Of a stretch of 34,877 bases of DNA, positions 8,420 to 17,331 are shown piece by piece (within the stretch, counting starts at the first letter, position 1; each line of letters begins with the position of its first letter). The notes below the pieces were generated by a model, which saw nothing but the letters and a program-made list of their open reading frames with translations, was not told the origin of the DNA and did no database searches. The position numbers and the translations under genes were made by a program. Location of the stretch: positions 1 through 34,877 of the forward strand of contig SKOZ01000004.1 of NCBI GenBank assembly GCA_007119795.1, given 5' to 3'. Source of the DNA: Planctomycetales bacterium. Its GTDB lineage: Bacteria; Planctomycetota; Planctomycetia; Pirellulales; Thermoguttaceae.

Positions 8420-9616
8420 ATGGATCGACGGCTTTTCGCGGGACTGATGGCGGCAACGGCCATGGCTCTGCCCCTTTCGGAAGGGGCACGCGGCCAGGAT
8501 GGCGGCACCGCGTGGCGCTCCGTCGGCGAACGGGTCCAGGGCACCTCCTTTGCCGATGCGCCTTCGCAAGATGGCCCTGCGGGCACTGCGCAGAACGATC
8601 GGTCATCGGCTGCTTCGGCAGGCCCGGCCACGCTCCCCAACGAGCACGGCCAGATCTGGCGCGAGTACGACATCGGCCCGTACACGATGCGGGTGACGAA
8701 CACGAACCGCCCCGAACAGGCGGTCGTCGACTGGATCCTCCGCGAGACCGGCTACGAGGCCTGGCACGGGGAGCCCCTGGCCATCCTCTCGGCGACGAAG
8801 CGCACGCTGCGGGTCTACCACACGCCCGAGATGCACGAGAGGGTCGCCGGCCTGGTGGACCGCTTCGTCCGCACCGAAGGACAGACGTGGCATTTCAGCC
8901 TCCGCGTGGTGACCGTCGACAGCCCGGGATGGCGCGCCCGCGCCCAGGGAATGCTCCGCCCCGTCGCCGTGCAGACACCGGGCGTGCAATGTTGGCTGCT
9001 GGCCCGCGAGGACGCCGCCATGCTTCTGGCCGACTTGAGGCGGCGGAGCGACTTCCGCGAGCACAGCACGCCCCATCTGACCGTGAACAACGGGCAGAGC
9101 ACCGTGGTCGCCTCGACGCGGGCCCAGAGCTACGTCCGCAACGTCCAGCTCAAGCCCAACGCCTGGCCCGGGTTCGAGTCGGACATGGGCCAGGTCGACG
9201 AGGGCTTCTCCCTGGAATTCAGCCCTCTGCTCTCCGCAGACGGGCAGATCATCGACGCGACGGTCAAGTGCCACGTCGATCAGGTCGAGAAGATGGTCCC
9301 GGTGATGCTCGACGTTCCCACCCCGGTCGCGCCCCGGCAGCGGGCCAAGATCGAGGTCCCGCAGATGGCCCATTACCGCTTCCACGAGCGCTTCCGCTGG
9401 CCCGCCGACCAGGTGCTCCTGCTGGGGCTGGGCGTGGTCGCGCTGCCCATTCCCGCCGACAACCGCGGGCCCGTTCCCGGGTTGCCCTTGCCCATCCCCA
9501 CCGGCCCCCCGCGGGCCGACCTCTTGGTCTTTCTCGAAGGCCGCCCCTCCGCCGCCGGCGGCGGCGCCCCGCAGACCCTCGTCCGAGACCCGGCCGCCTA
9601 CGCTCCGCGCTACTGA
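8420..9616 (+). CDS. Exported secretin-like protein of unknown function
   Basis: The product has 398 residues from ATG 8420. An in-frame ATG at 8402 adds six residues, but the signal peptide reads best from 8420 (MDRRLFAGLMAATAMALPLS). After a disordered 40-residue linker comes a domain resembling the N-domains of secretins (ILRETGYEAWHGE, ILSATKRTLRVYHTPEMHE), ending in VDRFV. Then comes a beta-rich part with LTVNNGQSTVVASTRAQSYV and GFSLEFSPLLSADGQIIDA, which resembles the secretin core strand pattern (target-nn-x-a, then P-x-x-x-x-DG-x-I). It is much shorter than a pore-forming secretin and lacks a clear C-terminal pore or S-domain, so it may be a non-pore relative. The tail is Pro/Gly-rich. 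It stands alone, upstream of bacterioferritin. I do not recognise a named family. Confidence 0.6.
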   Translation: MDRRLFAGLMAATAMALPLSEGARGQDGGTAWRSVGERVQGTSFADAPSQDGPAGTAQNDRSSAASAGPATLPNEHGQIWREYDIGPYTMRVTNTNRPEQAVVDWILRETGYEAWHGEPLAILSATKRTLRVYHTPEMHERVAGLVDRFVRTEGQTWHFSLRVVTVDSPGWRARAQGMLRPVAVQTPGVQCWLLAREDAAMLLADLRRRSDFREHSTPHLTVNNGQSTVVASTRAQSYVRNVQLKPNAWPGFESDMGQVDEGFSLEFSPLLSADGQIIDATVKCHVDQVEKMVPVMLDVPTPVAPRQRAKIEVPQMAHYRFHERFRWPADQVLLLGLGVVALPIPADNRGPVPGLPLPIPTGPPRADLLVFLEGRPSAAGGGAPQTLVRDPAAYAPRY

Positions 9617-9636
9617 CAGGGTGGTGAGGGGGTGGA

Positions 9637-9665
9637 TTGACGCTTCGTTCCCCGTGGGGTACTGT
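9637..9665 (+). promoter_or_regulatory. Possible promoter for bacterioferritin
   Basis: TTGACG at 9637-9642 is followed after 17 bases by TACTGT at 9660-9665, 75 bases before the bfr start. The -35 is good (five of six) but the -10 is weak (three of six). No Fur-box-like dyad was seen nearby. Confidence 0.25.
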
Positions 9666-9739
9666 GCCCCCCGTGGCCTTCGCCGGGCCTGCCCCCCCGG
9701 CCTCTCCACGCGCCAAGACTTTTTTCATGGAGTTCCACG

Positions 9740-10237
9740 ATGCATGACAAGAGCGTCGAGCTGCTGAACAAGGCCGTTGCCGATGAATTGTCCGCCGTCC
9801 ACCAGTACATGTACTTCCACTTCCACTGCGACGACCAGGGATACGACCTGCTCGCCGATCTCTTCCGCCGGACGGCCATCGAGGAGATGCTCCACATCGA
9901 GCGGCTCGCCGAGCGGATCCTTTTCCTCAAGGGCACGGTGGAGCTTGCTGCATCGGGCACCGTCCAGAAGATCCACGAGGTGGACGCCATGCTCAAGCTG
10001 GCGAGCAAGATGGAGGAGGCCAGCGCCATGGACTACAACCGCTGGGCGAACGAGTGCGGTGTCAACGCCGACAGCGTGTCCAAGAAGCTCTTCGAGGACC
10101 TCGTGGCCGACGAGGAACGCCACTACGACCAGTACGACAACGAGCTGGAGAACATGGGCAAGTTCGGCGACAAGTACCTGGCGCTCCAATCGATCGAACG
10201 GAGCAAGAGCCGCGGCGGGGGAGCGTCGGCCGAGTGA
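9740..10237 (+). CDS. bfr: Bacterioferritin
   Basis: This 165-residue cytoplasmic iron-storage protein oxidises ferrous iron and stores it in a 24-mer cage. The ferroxidase ligands align with the E. coli protein at a constant offset of two: E16, E49, H52, E92, E125 and H128. The axial heme ligand is present as M50 (IEEMLHIERLAERILFLKG), so this is a heme-binding bacterioferritin rather than a plain ferritin. The ATG at 9740 has GGAG eight bases upstream. Residues after 155 form a short polar, glycine-rich tail (SRGGGASAE) not typical of the family. The gene is convergent with ubiA-like and has no bacterioferritin-associated ferredoxin next to it. Together with the hemerythrin and BshB1 it suggests local emphasis on iron and oxygen stress. 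Confidence 0.95.
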   Translation: MHDKSVELLNKAVADELSAVHQYMYFHFHCDDQGYDLLADLFRRTAIEEMLHIERLAERILFLKGTVELAASGTVQKIHEVDAMLKLASKMEEASAMDYNRWANECGVNADSVSKKLFEDLVADEERHYDQYDNELENMGKFGDKYLALQSIERSKSRGGGASAE

Positions 10238-10385
10238 CCGGCGTCGCGGTCGCCGGGGGCAGGGCCCGCCGCCCACGCCTTGTGCGGCGACGCGCCGGAG
10301 TGACCGCACCCGATCGTGTAGATCCCTTGCGTAGGAGACCCCCCCTCAAAGGCGCGCGGCACAGAGGCCTATACCGCGTATCCTT

Positions 10386-11276
10386 TTAGAGCCAGACGAG
10401 GTCGGCCGCGGCCACGGCCGTAAGACCGATGCTCACCAAGGCATTGACGTGGAAGAAGGCCTCGTTGGCGCGCGTCAGGTCGTCGGGACGGACGAGGCGG
10501 TGCTCGTAGACGAGCAGGGCGGCGATGGCCGCCACGCCACCGTAGTAGAGCCAGCCGAATCCGGCGTAGACCTGCGGCAGCAGGAGGAGCAGAGCCAGCA
10601 TCACGGCGTGGCAGGCCGCCGCCAGGCGGAGCGCGCCGCTTACACCCAACCGCCCGGGGAGGCTCTGCAGCCCCTGCCGGCGGTCGAAATCGACGTCCTG
10701 GCAGGCATAGATGACGTCGAAGCCGGCGACCCAGAAGAGGACGGCGCCGCCGAGCACGAGCGGGGCCAACGCCACCTCGGGCCGCAGCGCCCCCCATGCC
10801 GCCAGCGGCGCCAGCATGAGCGCCCCGCCCAGCCAGAAATGGGAGAGGGCGGTGAACCGCTTGGTGAAGCTGTAAGCGAAGAGGAAGAGCAGTACGGGGA
10901 GGGCAGCGACCAGCGGTAAGGGATTGCGGGGCAGGAAGAGGAGCGTCGAGGCGACAAAGCCCGCGGCGGCCACGGCGGTGAAGAGCGCCACGCTGCGGGT
11001 CCCCAGGATGCCCGCCGGCAGGTGGCGGGTCCGCGTGCGGGGATTCGCGGCGTCGAACCGGCGGTCGGCCAGGCGGTTGAAGGCCATCGCGGCCGTGCGG
11101 GCGAAGACCATCGCCAGGAGGATGCCCGCAGCGTCCTGCCAGCGGAAGGGGAGCGGCGGGTCGGCGGCCGCATTCAGCCGCCACGCCATCAGCGCCGCCA
11201 GAAGGGCGAAGGGAAGCGCGAAGACGGTATGGCTGAAGCGAACCAACTCGAAGAAGTGGCGAATGCGTACCAGCAT
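10386..11276 (-). CDS. UbiA-family polyprenyltransferase (MqnP/4-hydroxybenzoate type)
   Basis: This 296-residue integral membrane protein has about eight to nine hydrophobic helices. It transfers a polyprenyl chain to an aromatic acid in quinone synthesis. Both magnesium/diphosphate motifs are intact: N67-x3-D71-x3-D75 (NRLADRRFD) and Y190-x3-D194-x-D196-x-D198 (YACQDVDFD). The short second loop and the sequence HLPAG resemble the UbiA-like subgroup used for menaquinone by the futalosine route (MqnP), which is the expected route in planctomycetes. That subtype is inference, because no mqn genes flank it. ATG 11276 has GAGG a few bases upstream. A double hairpin repeat lies in its leader. Confidence 0.88.
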   Translation of the reverse strand: MLVRIRHFFELVRFSHTVFALPFALLAALMAWRLNAAADPPLPFRWQDAAGILLAMVFARTAAMAFNRLADRRFDAANPRTRTRHLPAGILGTRSVALFTAVAAAGFVASTLLFLPRNPLPLVAALPVLLFLFAYSFTKRFTALSHFWLGGALMLAPLAAWGALRPEVALAPLVLGGAVLFWVAGFDVIYACQDVDFDRRQGLQSLPGRLGVSGALRLAAACHAVMLALLLLLPQVYAGFGWLYYGGVAAIAALLVYEHRLVRPDDLTRANEAFFHVNALVSIGLTAVAAADLVWL

Positions 11277-11599
11277 CGTGCCTCGTGTCTCCTCCCGGGG
11301 GATCTCCGCGTTACCAGGCCGGAGCTTCTTGTGGACCGTATCCTCGTTCCCGAGCTCTAGCTTGGGAACGCCCCTCCGCGAAGCTCTGCTTCGTAACGTC
11401 CGATCCTACCGATCCCCCACTTTTCATCAAGCTCCGGCGAAAATAAAACCGACATTGACGCAACGGCTGGGTAGCGAGTACCGTATAGCCCCCAAATCGG
11501 GTGGGGCGCGGTAGTGTCTCGGGATTACCGGGGCGATCGATTCGCGGGAAGCCAAGGATGGCTCTCGGTTGCAGGCATTGGCAGCGTGAGAACCGGCGG
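11277..11599. other. Divergent intergenic region with a REP-like repeat
   Basis: This gap of about 320 bases separates the UbiA-like gene (minus) from the lipase-like gene (plus). It contains the double hairpin at 11345-11393. On the plus strand there is a TTGACG at 11455-11460 and a TATAGC at 11484-11489, but the spacing (23) is too long for a normal promoter. The coding frame seen from 11501 before the lipase is not conserved-looking. Confidence 0.5.
11345..11393. repeat. REP-like palindromic element with two hairpins
   Basis: The first hairpin is 11345-11370, two 12-base arms around a CT centre (CGTTCCCGAGCT and AGCTTGGGAACG) with one G/T mismatch that would still pair as G-U in RNA. The second is 11379-11393, CGAAGC, TCT, GCTTCG. 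From memory, the motif CGTTCCC-AAGCT…AGCTT-GGGAACG occurs as an intergenic repeat in many bacterial genomes including planctomycetes. Only one copy lies in this window, so copy number cannot be judged here. Confidence 0.6.
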
Positions 11600-13561
11600 A
11601 TGGCAACACCGCTCGTTGTGGTGGTGCTGGTCCTGTCGGTTGCGGCCGGCTCAGGATGTGCCTCGGGCCGCGGGGTGACGCTCCGCGCCGTCCCCCGGAG
11701 CCCCCTGGCCGAGACCTTCCAGCTCACCGCCCGCGAGGGGCCCCGGGTCAGCGATCGGGCCCTCCAACTCGCCCGGGTCCACGACCTGGCCGAGTATCTC
11801 CGCGGCGATCCCCGCGTGCTGCTGGCGCACCTGCAGGAGGAGATCGACCGCGAGCCCACCGCCGAGAAGGTCTACGCCTTTGCCGAGCTGAGCTTCCTGG
11901 CCGCGAAGCACCTCGAGCGGCGGAATCCCGAGATTGCCCTGGACCTCTACGGGGCCTCGGTGCTCAAGTCGTACGAGTATCTCTTCGACGAGCGGTTCGC
12001 CGCAGGACGCAATCCTTACGACCCCCAGTTCCGCCTGGCCTGCGACCTCTACAACGGCGCCCTGGAATCGGCCCTCCGCCTGGTGGCCGGCGACGGCGGC
12101 CTGCAGCCCGGAGAGACGTACACCATCGAGACCACCGCCGGCCGCTGGGACATCACCTGCACGCTCCGCGGCACCGGCTGGCGGACCGAGGAGTTCGAGC
12201 GCTTCGAGTTCGTCTCCGATTACGAGGTCCGCGGGCTCAAGAACCACTACCAGACCTACGGGCTGGGCGTGCCGCTCATTGCCGTCCGCCGCAACTTTCC
12301 CGGTGAACCGCGGGCGGCGGCCTACTATCCGCCCGAGCTGAGCTTTCCCGTCACGGCCTTCCTCCGCCCGGTGCCGCCGCGCGCCGGCGGCGATCCCGCG
12401 CGGCGAGCGGCGGTGCTCGAGCTCTACGATCCCCTGGAGACCACCTACCTGGCGATTGGCGACCGCCGGGTGCCGCTGGAGAGCGATCTTTCCACGCCCC
12501 TGGCCTTCTTCCTCGCCAATCCCCAAATGGGGCACATCAATACCCTGGGGCTGCTCAACCCCGAGTCCTTCGACGCCCTGCAGCCCGGACGCGACGAGGC
12601 CCGGATCACCGGGCTCTACATGGTCCAGCCCTACCAGCCGGGGAAGATCCCGGTGATCTTCGTCCACGGCCTCTGGTCGAGCCCCATGACCTGGATGGAG
12701 ATGTTCAACGACCTCCGCAGCTCGCCCGAGATCCGCGAGCACTACCAATTCTGGTTCTATCTCTACCCGACGGGCCAGCCCTTCTGGATCAGTGCCACGC
12801 AGATGCGCCGCGATCTGGTCGAGGCCCGCGAGGTGCTCGATCCGACCGGCCGCGAGCCGGCCCTGGATCAGATGGTCCTCGTCGGCCACAGCATGGGAGG
12901 GCTCGTTTCCCGCTGGCAGACGCTCCACAGCCGCGACGACTTCTGGCGGGTGGTCAGCGACCGCCCCTTCCACGAGGTCCGCGGCGACGAGGCTTTCCGC
13001 CGCGAGCTGGCGGAGCTCTTCTTCTTCGAGCCCAACCCCTCGGTCCGCCGCGTGGTAACCATCGGCACCCCGCACCGCGGCAGCCCCTTTTCCAACCAGG
13101 CCACCCAGTGGCTTTCCGCCCGCCTGATCACGCTGCCGAAGTGGCTGGTGCAGGGCAAGGGGACGCTCCTGGCCGAGAACCGCGACCTGATCCGCGACGA
13201 CCGCCTGCTGCGGATCGAGACCAGCATCGAGTCGCTCTCGCCCCGTTCGCCGGTCTTCCCCGTGATGCTCTCCGCAGCCGAGCGGCGGCCCGCGTGGGTG
13301 ACGTACCACAACATCGTGGGCATCGTGCCCGGGCAGGGTGTCTTCGGCCGGCTGGCCGCCGGCACCGATGGCGTGGTCGAGGCGAGCAGCGCGCAGGTGG
13401 ACGACGTGGCCAGCGAGCTGATCGTCCCTGCCGATCACATGTCGGTCCATTCCCACCCCCGCGCCGTGCTCGAGATCCGCCGCATCCTCCTCGAGCACCT
13501 CGACGACCTCCGCGGCCTGCCCCCGTCCCATCCCCACGACCGCACCGCAGCCCGGCCGTAG
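11600..13561 (+). CDS. Exported alpha/beta hydrolase (lipase-like), possible lipoprotein
   Basis: The product has 653 residues from ATG 11600, chosen because the hydrophobic export signal (PLVVVVLVLSVAAGSGC) starts there. ATG 11558 is an alternative. C20 could be lipidated, but the -3 residue is not a classic lipobox residue. Residues 40-350 are an N-terminal region without a family I recognise, rich in helices first and strands later. Residues about 350-650 are a lipase/PGAP1-like hydrolase. It has VIFVHGLWSSPMTW with the oxyanion loop HGLW at 356-359 and the nucleophile elbow GHSMGG with S431. VVTIGTPHRGSPF is also typical. A late ADHMSVHSHP probably supplies the catalytic His. It likely cleaves an ester or lipid at the envelope. 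It ends 33 bases from the convergent cytochrome gene. Confidence 0.82.
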   Translation: MATPLVVVVLVLSVAAGSGCASGRGVTLRAVPRSPLAETFQLTAREGPRVSDRALQLARVHDLAEYLRGDPRVLLAHLQEEIDREPTAEKVYAFAELSFLAAKHLERRNPEIALDLYGASVLKSYEYLFDERFAAGRNPYDPQFRLACDLYNGALESALRLVAGDGGLQPGETYTIETTAGRWDITCTLRGTGWRTEEFERFEFVSDYEVRGLKNHYQTYGLGVPLIAVRRNFPGEPRAAAYYPPELSFPVTAFLRPVPPRAGGDPARRAAVLELYDPLETTYLAIGDRRVPLESDLSTPLAFFLANPQMGHINTLGLLNPESFDALQPGRDEARITGLYMVQPYQPGKIPVIFVHGLWSSPMTWMEMFNDLRSSPEIREHYQFWFYLYPTGQPFWISATQMRRDLVEAREVLDPTGREPALDQMVLVGHSMGGLVSRWQTLHSRDDFWRVVSDRPFHEVRGDEAFRRELAELFFFEPNPSVRRVVTIGTPHRGSPFSNQATQWLSARLITLPKWLVQGKGTLLAENRDLIRDDRLLRIETSIESLSPRSPVFPVMLSAAERRPAWVTYHNIVGIVPGQGVFGRLAAGTDGVVEASSAQVDDVASELIVPADHMSVHSHPRAVLEIRRILLEHLDDLRGLPPSHPHDRTAARP

Positions 13562-13594
13562 GGGGGCCGCCCCCGAAGTACGCCCCCAACCCGC

Positions 13595-16054
13595 TCAATG
13601 CCCGTCGTGCCCGCCGGGCTGGAGCCAGAGCGACCGCCAGTAGGCCTGGTCGGCTTCGAAGACGTCGAGCGGCTCGCCCGCCGGATCGAAGGAGGCGGGG
13701 AGGACGCCGAACCGTACCAGCTCGCGGATGTACTGCCGGTTGGGGCGGAAGCCCGGCGTGCCGTAGCGGGGCTTGGCATCGAGCTCCTCTTTGCCCAGCT
13801 CGATGGTGGCTAGGAGCTGCCGGTAGTCGGGGTCGTCGGTATCGGCGAAGACGGCCCCGCAGCTCTCGTACCCTCCCGCCTCCGCGGCCAGCGGGCCCAG
13901 GAGCAGCGGGGAGAGATGGGGGCGGCTGAAGTTGAGCAGGATATGGCTGCCGAAGCGGGCCAGGGGATCGTTCTCGATGATCACCCGCTCGTGGATCCCC
14001 ACGGCCCGGTCGACGCCGCGGTCGGGCCGGGCCACCAGGGGCTGGAAGGGCAGGGCCCGGCCCCCTTCGTTCTGGCGATCGTCAAGCACGTGGCATTCAC
14101 CGCACCGCCGCGCCAGCAGGCTTTGGTTCTGGGAAAAGACCCGACCGGCAGCCCGCCCCGCGACCGCCTGGTCCTCAGCGTTCCGCAGCCCCGCGTAACT
14201 GCCCGCAAACGGCGCACTGCTCTCGATCCAGAGCCAAACGGTCCGCCATTCCTCGGGAGAAACGGTGACGTCGTGGTGGCCGCCGCTGAGCTTGTCCAAG
14301 AGAGGGCTGGCCGAGCTGCCGATGCTGCGGGGGGCGTAGTTGCCCAAGCCGTTACGGCCATCGGAAACCTGCAAGTGCGCCAGGAGGCTGAAATAGCTGT
14401 GCGACCAGGCCGGCCCCAGGTCGCCGGAGAGGACCACCCCACCCTCGCGCTGCCCGTGGTCGTGGCACTCCACGCAGTGGCGGTCGAGGATCGGCTGGAT
14501 GTCGCGGGTGAAATCGAGCACGTCGGGGAAGCCGTCGAACGGCTCGATGGGGCTGGGCGAGCGGCGAAACGCCTCGAGATCGGCCAGCTCGCCGAATTCG
14601 GGTGCGCCCGTCCGCGGTTCGTGACAGCCCACGCAGCCGGTTACCTCCCCGGGCATCACCGTGGTGAAGCTGTGCATCCGTTTCACCGAGAGGTCGTCCT
14701 CGTCGAGGGCCACGAAGAAGACCGGCCGCCCGGCGGGGACCTCGAAGTAGGCCGAGCCGTCCTCCTCGACGGGCACCGTTCCCAGGACGCGGTTGAGCGT
14801 GAACGTCCCCAGCCAGGAGACGAGGTCCGGCCCGCCGCTGAAGTTCACCTGCTTGGGCAGGTCCTCCATCACCAGCAGCCGGCGAATCTCACCCCGTTCC
14901 ACGCCCTCGAGGTGGCGGCTGCGGTTCACGTCGGCCAGGATCAACTCCCCCGTGGGCTGCTCCCAGTCGACGCGCGGCGGAATCACCGGTTCCCGGGAGC
15001 GCGGCCGGATGACGCGCGGCTCGTAGACCTCGCCCTCGCCCGGCCACGTGTAGATGGTTTCCATCTCCCCCGCCCGGTTCATGACGCGGATATCCTTGCC
15101 CTGGGCCACGAGGAAGACGTCTTCCGAGACCGGGTAGGGATCTTTGATCAGCGTATTCCAGCCCTGGTGGAGCGACCGGGCTGCTCCCAGGTCGTCCGGC
15201 CCGGCCTTGGGATTGATGATGGTAGTGAAGCCGCGGTGGTCGGTAACCCCGTGCCCCGGCGAGAAGGCGGCGAGAATCTCTTCCGTGCCGGGGATCGGCT
15301 TGGCGGCGATCATCACGATGCCCGGATGCATGTTGCCGTAGAAGGGGAGCTGGTTGGTGCCGTCGGGGTTCATCGTCCAGAGGTGGTGGAACTCCACCTG
15401 GCTGCGGTCGATGTACTCCCAGCGGGTGAAGAGGATGCGGCCGTCCGGGAGCACCCAGGGGGTGTTGTCGTGGGCCGTGTTGAAGGAGAGGCGGCGGATG
15501 CCGCTGCCGTCGGCCTCGCAGCGGTACACGGTGCCCACCTGCGTCATCCAGCAGGCCACCCAGCTCCGGCAGCGGGTGGAGACGAAGGCGATGCCGCCGT
15601 CGGGCAGGTAGGTCGGCTCGTAGTCGTCGTAGGGCCCGTCGGTGATCTGCCGCAGCCCGCTGCCGTCGAGCTGGATTTCGTAGAGGTGGTAGTGGTGCGT
15701 GCCGGCCTTGAGATAGGAGAAGATCGCCTTGGTGCCGTCGTAGTGCACCTGGGGATCGCGGATGGCGCCGCTTCCCGCGTCCAGCAGGACGGTCGTCTCG
15801 CCGGTGGCCGGGTCGAGCTTCACCAGCCGCCCGTGGGCCGGGCCGCCGTTGCCCGAGTGGGCCATGTGCGATTCGTCGTCGCAGAAGTAGCCGATGTTGG
15901 CGTACCAGTGGGTGTCGTCGTACGTCTCGCGGACGGCGAAGAGGATCGCGTCGGTGCCGGCGAGCGCCGTGCGCGCAGCCTCGCCGCGCGCGTCCCCCGC
16001 GGCCAGTACGAGGAGCATTGCCGGCCCGATCAGGAGTCTTTGCGGAGCGTTCAT
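13595..16054 (-). CDS. Three-heme c-type cytochrome with PD40/TolB-like propeller, hydrazine-synthase-alpha-like
   Basis: This is an 819-residue exported protein starting at ATG 16054, where a signal peptide (LLIGPAMLLVLAAGDARG) begins. Residues about 30-345 form a PD40 propeller with repeated blade ends (DGSGLRQITDG, LPDGGIAFVSTR, LPDGRILFTRW, NPDGTNQL). Then comes a middle domain at about 345-470 (VLGTVPVEEDGSAYFEVPAG) like that of hydrazine synthase alpha (HZS_alpha). Heme sites are C474-H478 (CVGCH), C527-H531 (CVECH) and C651-H655 (CGECH). The protein would be periplasmic or surface-attached and carry electrons. The residue four after H478 is Thr. From memory of the anammox enzyme structure that position is the Tyr heme ligand, so this is unlikely to be a hydrazine synthase. 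The true substrate is unknown. Confidence 0.85.
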   Translation of the reverse strand: MNAPQRLLIGPAMLLVLAAGDARGEAARTALAGTDAILFAVRETYDDTHWYANIGYFCDDESHMAHSGNGGPAHGRLVKLDPATGETTVLLDAGSGAIRDPQVHYDGTKAIFSYLKAGTHHYHLYEIQLDGSGLRQITDGPYDDYEPTYLPDGGIAFVSTRCRSWVACWMTQVGTVYRCEADGSGIRRLSFNTAHDNTPWVLPDGRILFTRWEYIDRSQVEFHHLWTMNPDGTNQLPFYGNMHPGIVMIAAKPIPGTEEILAAFSPGHGVTDHRGFTTIINPKAGPDDLGAARSLHQGWNTLIKDPYPVSEDVFLVAQGKDIRVMNRAGEMETIYTWPGEGEVYEPRVIRPRSREPVIPPRVDWEQPTGELILADVNRSRHLEGVERGEIRRLLVMEDLPKQVNFSGGPDLVSWLGTFTLNRVLGTVPVEEDGSAYFEVPAGRPVFFVALDEDDLSVKRMHSFTTVMPGEVTGCVGCHEPRTGAPEFGELADLEAFRRSPSPIEPFDGFPDVLDFTRDIQPILDRHCVECHDHGQREGGVVLSGDLGPAWSHSYFSLLAHLQVSDGRNGLGNYAPRSIGSSASPLLDKLSGGHHDVTVSPEEWRTVWLWIESSAPFAGSYAGLRNAEDQAVAGRAAGRVFSQNQSLLARRCGECHVLDDRQNEGGRALPFQPLVARPDRGVDRAVGIHERVIIENDPLARFGSHILLNFSRPHLSPLLLGPLAAEAGGYESCGAVFADTDDPDYRQLLATIELGKEELDAKPRYGTPGFRPNRQYIRELVRFGVLPASFDPAGEPLDVFEADQAYWRSLWLQPGGHDGH

Positions 16055-16246
16055 CACCGGGAAGTCTCCCATGAATGTGTCGCGTGGCGGCCCGCAGCGG
16101 CGTCGCTCCTTCGCGCGCCACCCCCCCATTTCCGGCCGCGTCGATGTCCCCTTCGATTATGTCAGCCCTGCGAGCGCCACACAACACCGCGGCCCCATCC
16201 GCGTAGTGCCGGTACCCTTCATCCCCCAGCCTCGACCGGCTGCCGC

Positions 16247-16275
16247 TTGAAGCGCGGCCGGCCGCGTGGTAGGCT
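16247..16275 (+). promoter_or_regulatory. Possible promoter for the SMP-30 gene
   Basis: TTGAAG at 16247-16252, 17 bases, and TAGGCT at 16270-16275 lie 55 bases before the ATG at 16331, in a divergent gap. The -10 matches only three of six positions, which is common in GC-rich genomes. Moderate support from spacing and position only. Confidence 0.3.
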
Positions 16276-16330
16276 CCCATCGGGGAACGCCCCCAAGGCT
16301 TTCGAGGACGCCCGCACGAGGAGAACGACG

Positions 16331-17275
16331 ATGCGCATCGCAGGTTACCTTCCCGGATTCCTCTGTTGGGGAATGCTCTTCCTGTTGGCCGTTGCGGTTC
16401 AGGCGACCGCCGCCGGGGAGATGACCCTGGACGACATCGTGGCACCGGGCACCGAGCCGATCGTTCTCGGCACCGGCTACGGCTTCAGCGAGGGGCCCGC
16501 GGCCGACGCCCGGGGGAACATCTACTTCTCCGACGGCCAGAACGACTCCATCCACTTCTACGAGCTCGGCCAACCCGTTCGGCTCTTCGTCGACGACAGC
16601 ACCGACGCCAATGGGATGATGTTCAACCGCCGCGGGGAGCTCTACGTCTGCGAAGGCGCCGCCTACCGCATCGTGGCCTTCGACGTGGAAACCAAGGAGA
16701 AGCGGGTGCTCGCCGAGAACTTCGAGGGCCTGCGCTTCAACGAGCCCAACGATCTGGCCATCGACGCCACCGGGGGCTTCTACTTCACCGACCCCAACTA
16801 CCGCCACCGCGGGCAGGAAACCGTCCGCAAGGAAGACACCTACTACGTCTCCGCCGACGGCGAGATCACGCGCGTCTCCACGGTATGCGAGAAGCCCAAC
16901 GGCGTGCTCCTCACGCCCGACGACAAGGTCCTCTACCTGGCCGACAACCGCACGCGGCAGATCTACCGCTACGACGTCCTCGGCCCCGGCGAACTGGCCA
17001 ACGAGACCCTCTGGCTCGAGCTCGACGGCCACCCGGACGGCATGACCCTCGACGAGCACGGCAACCTCTACATCGGCTGCAACAAGGCCGGCATCGAGAT
17101 CTACTCCCCCGAAGGCCGCAAGATAGGAACCCTGCCTATCACGGCTTCGAACCTCTGCTTCGGCGGCGAAGACTTCTCCACGCTCTACATCACCTCGTGG
17201 GACAAGTTCCTCGCTCTGCCCACCCAGGTTCGCGGCGTGGCCCCCTGGCCGGCTCGCGATCCGCTGGACGACTGA
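16331..17275 (+). CDS. SMP-30/gluconolactonase-like exported lactonase
   Basis: This 314-residue protein starts at ATG 16331, with CGAGGAGA nine bases upstream. A signal peptide covers about 28 residues (LCWGMLFLLAVAVQATAA). The mature part is a six-bladed SMP-30 propeller with all four metal ligands of the family: E54 (GFSEGPAAD), N140 (NEPNDLAID), N190 (EKPNGVLLT) and D236 (GHPDGMTLD). It would hydrolyse a sugar lactone such as gluconolactone using a divalent metal, in the periplasm. It is convergent with the xylose-isomerase-like gene (56 bases apart) and divergent from the propeller cytochrome. The length is normal for an exported member. Confidence 0.92.
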   Translation: MRIAGYLPGFLCWGMLFLLAVAVQATAAGEMTLDDIVAPGTEPIVLGTGYGFSEGPAADARGNIYFSDGQNDSIHFYELGQPVRLFVDDSTDANGMMFNRRGELYVCEGAAYRIVAFDVETKEKRVLAENFEGLRFNEPNDLAIDATGGFYFTDPNYRHRGQETVRKEDTYYVSADGEITRVSTVCEKPNGVLLTPDDKVLYLADNRTRQIYRYDVLGPGELANETLWLELDGHPDGMTLDEHGNLYIGCNKAGIEIYSPEGRKIGTLPITASNLCFGGEDFSTLYITSWDKFLALPTQVRGVAPWPARDPLDD

Positions 17276-17331
17276 GATCCGCCCTGCCCGTCGGCCGCGT
17301 CGACTCGCCCCGCCCGTCTCGGGCGGTTCGC

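Noticed and set aside
13561..13574. GGGGGGCCGCCCCC hairpin between convergent genes as a terminator
   Set aside because: The stem is only five pairs and no T-run follows on either strand.
13916..16330. Long plus-strand frame running into the SMP-30 gene
   Set aside because: The part before 16331 is antisense to the propeller cytochrome. The true SMP-30 start has its own ribosome site and signal peptide.
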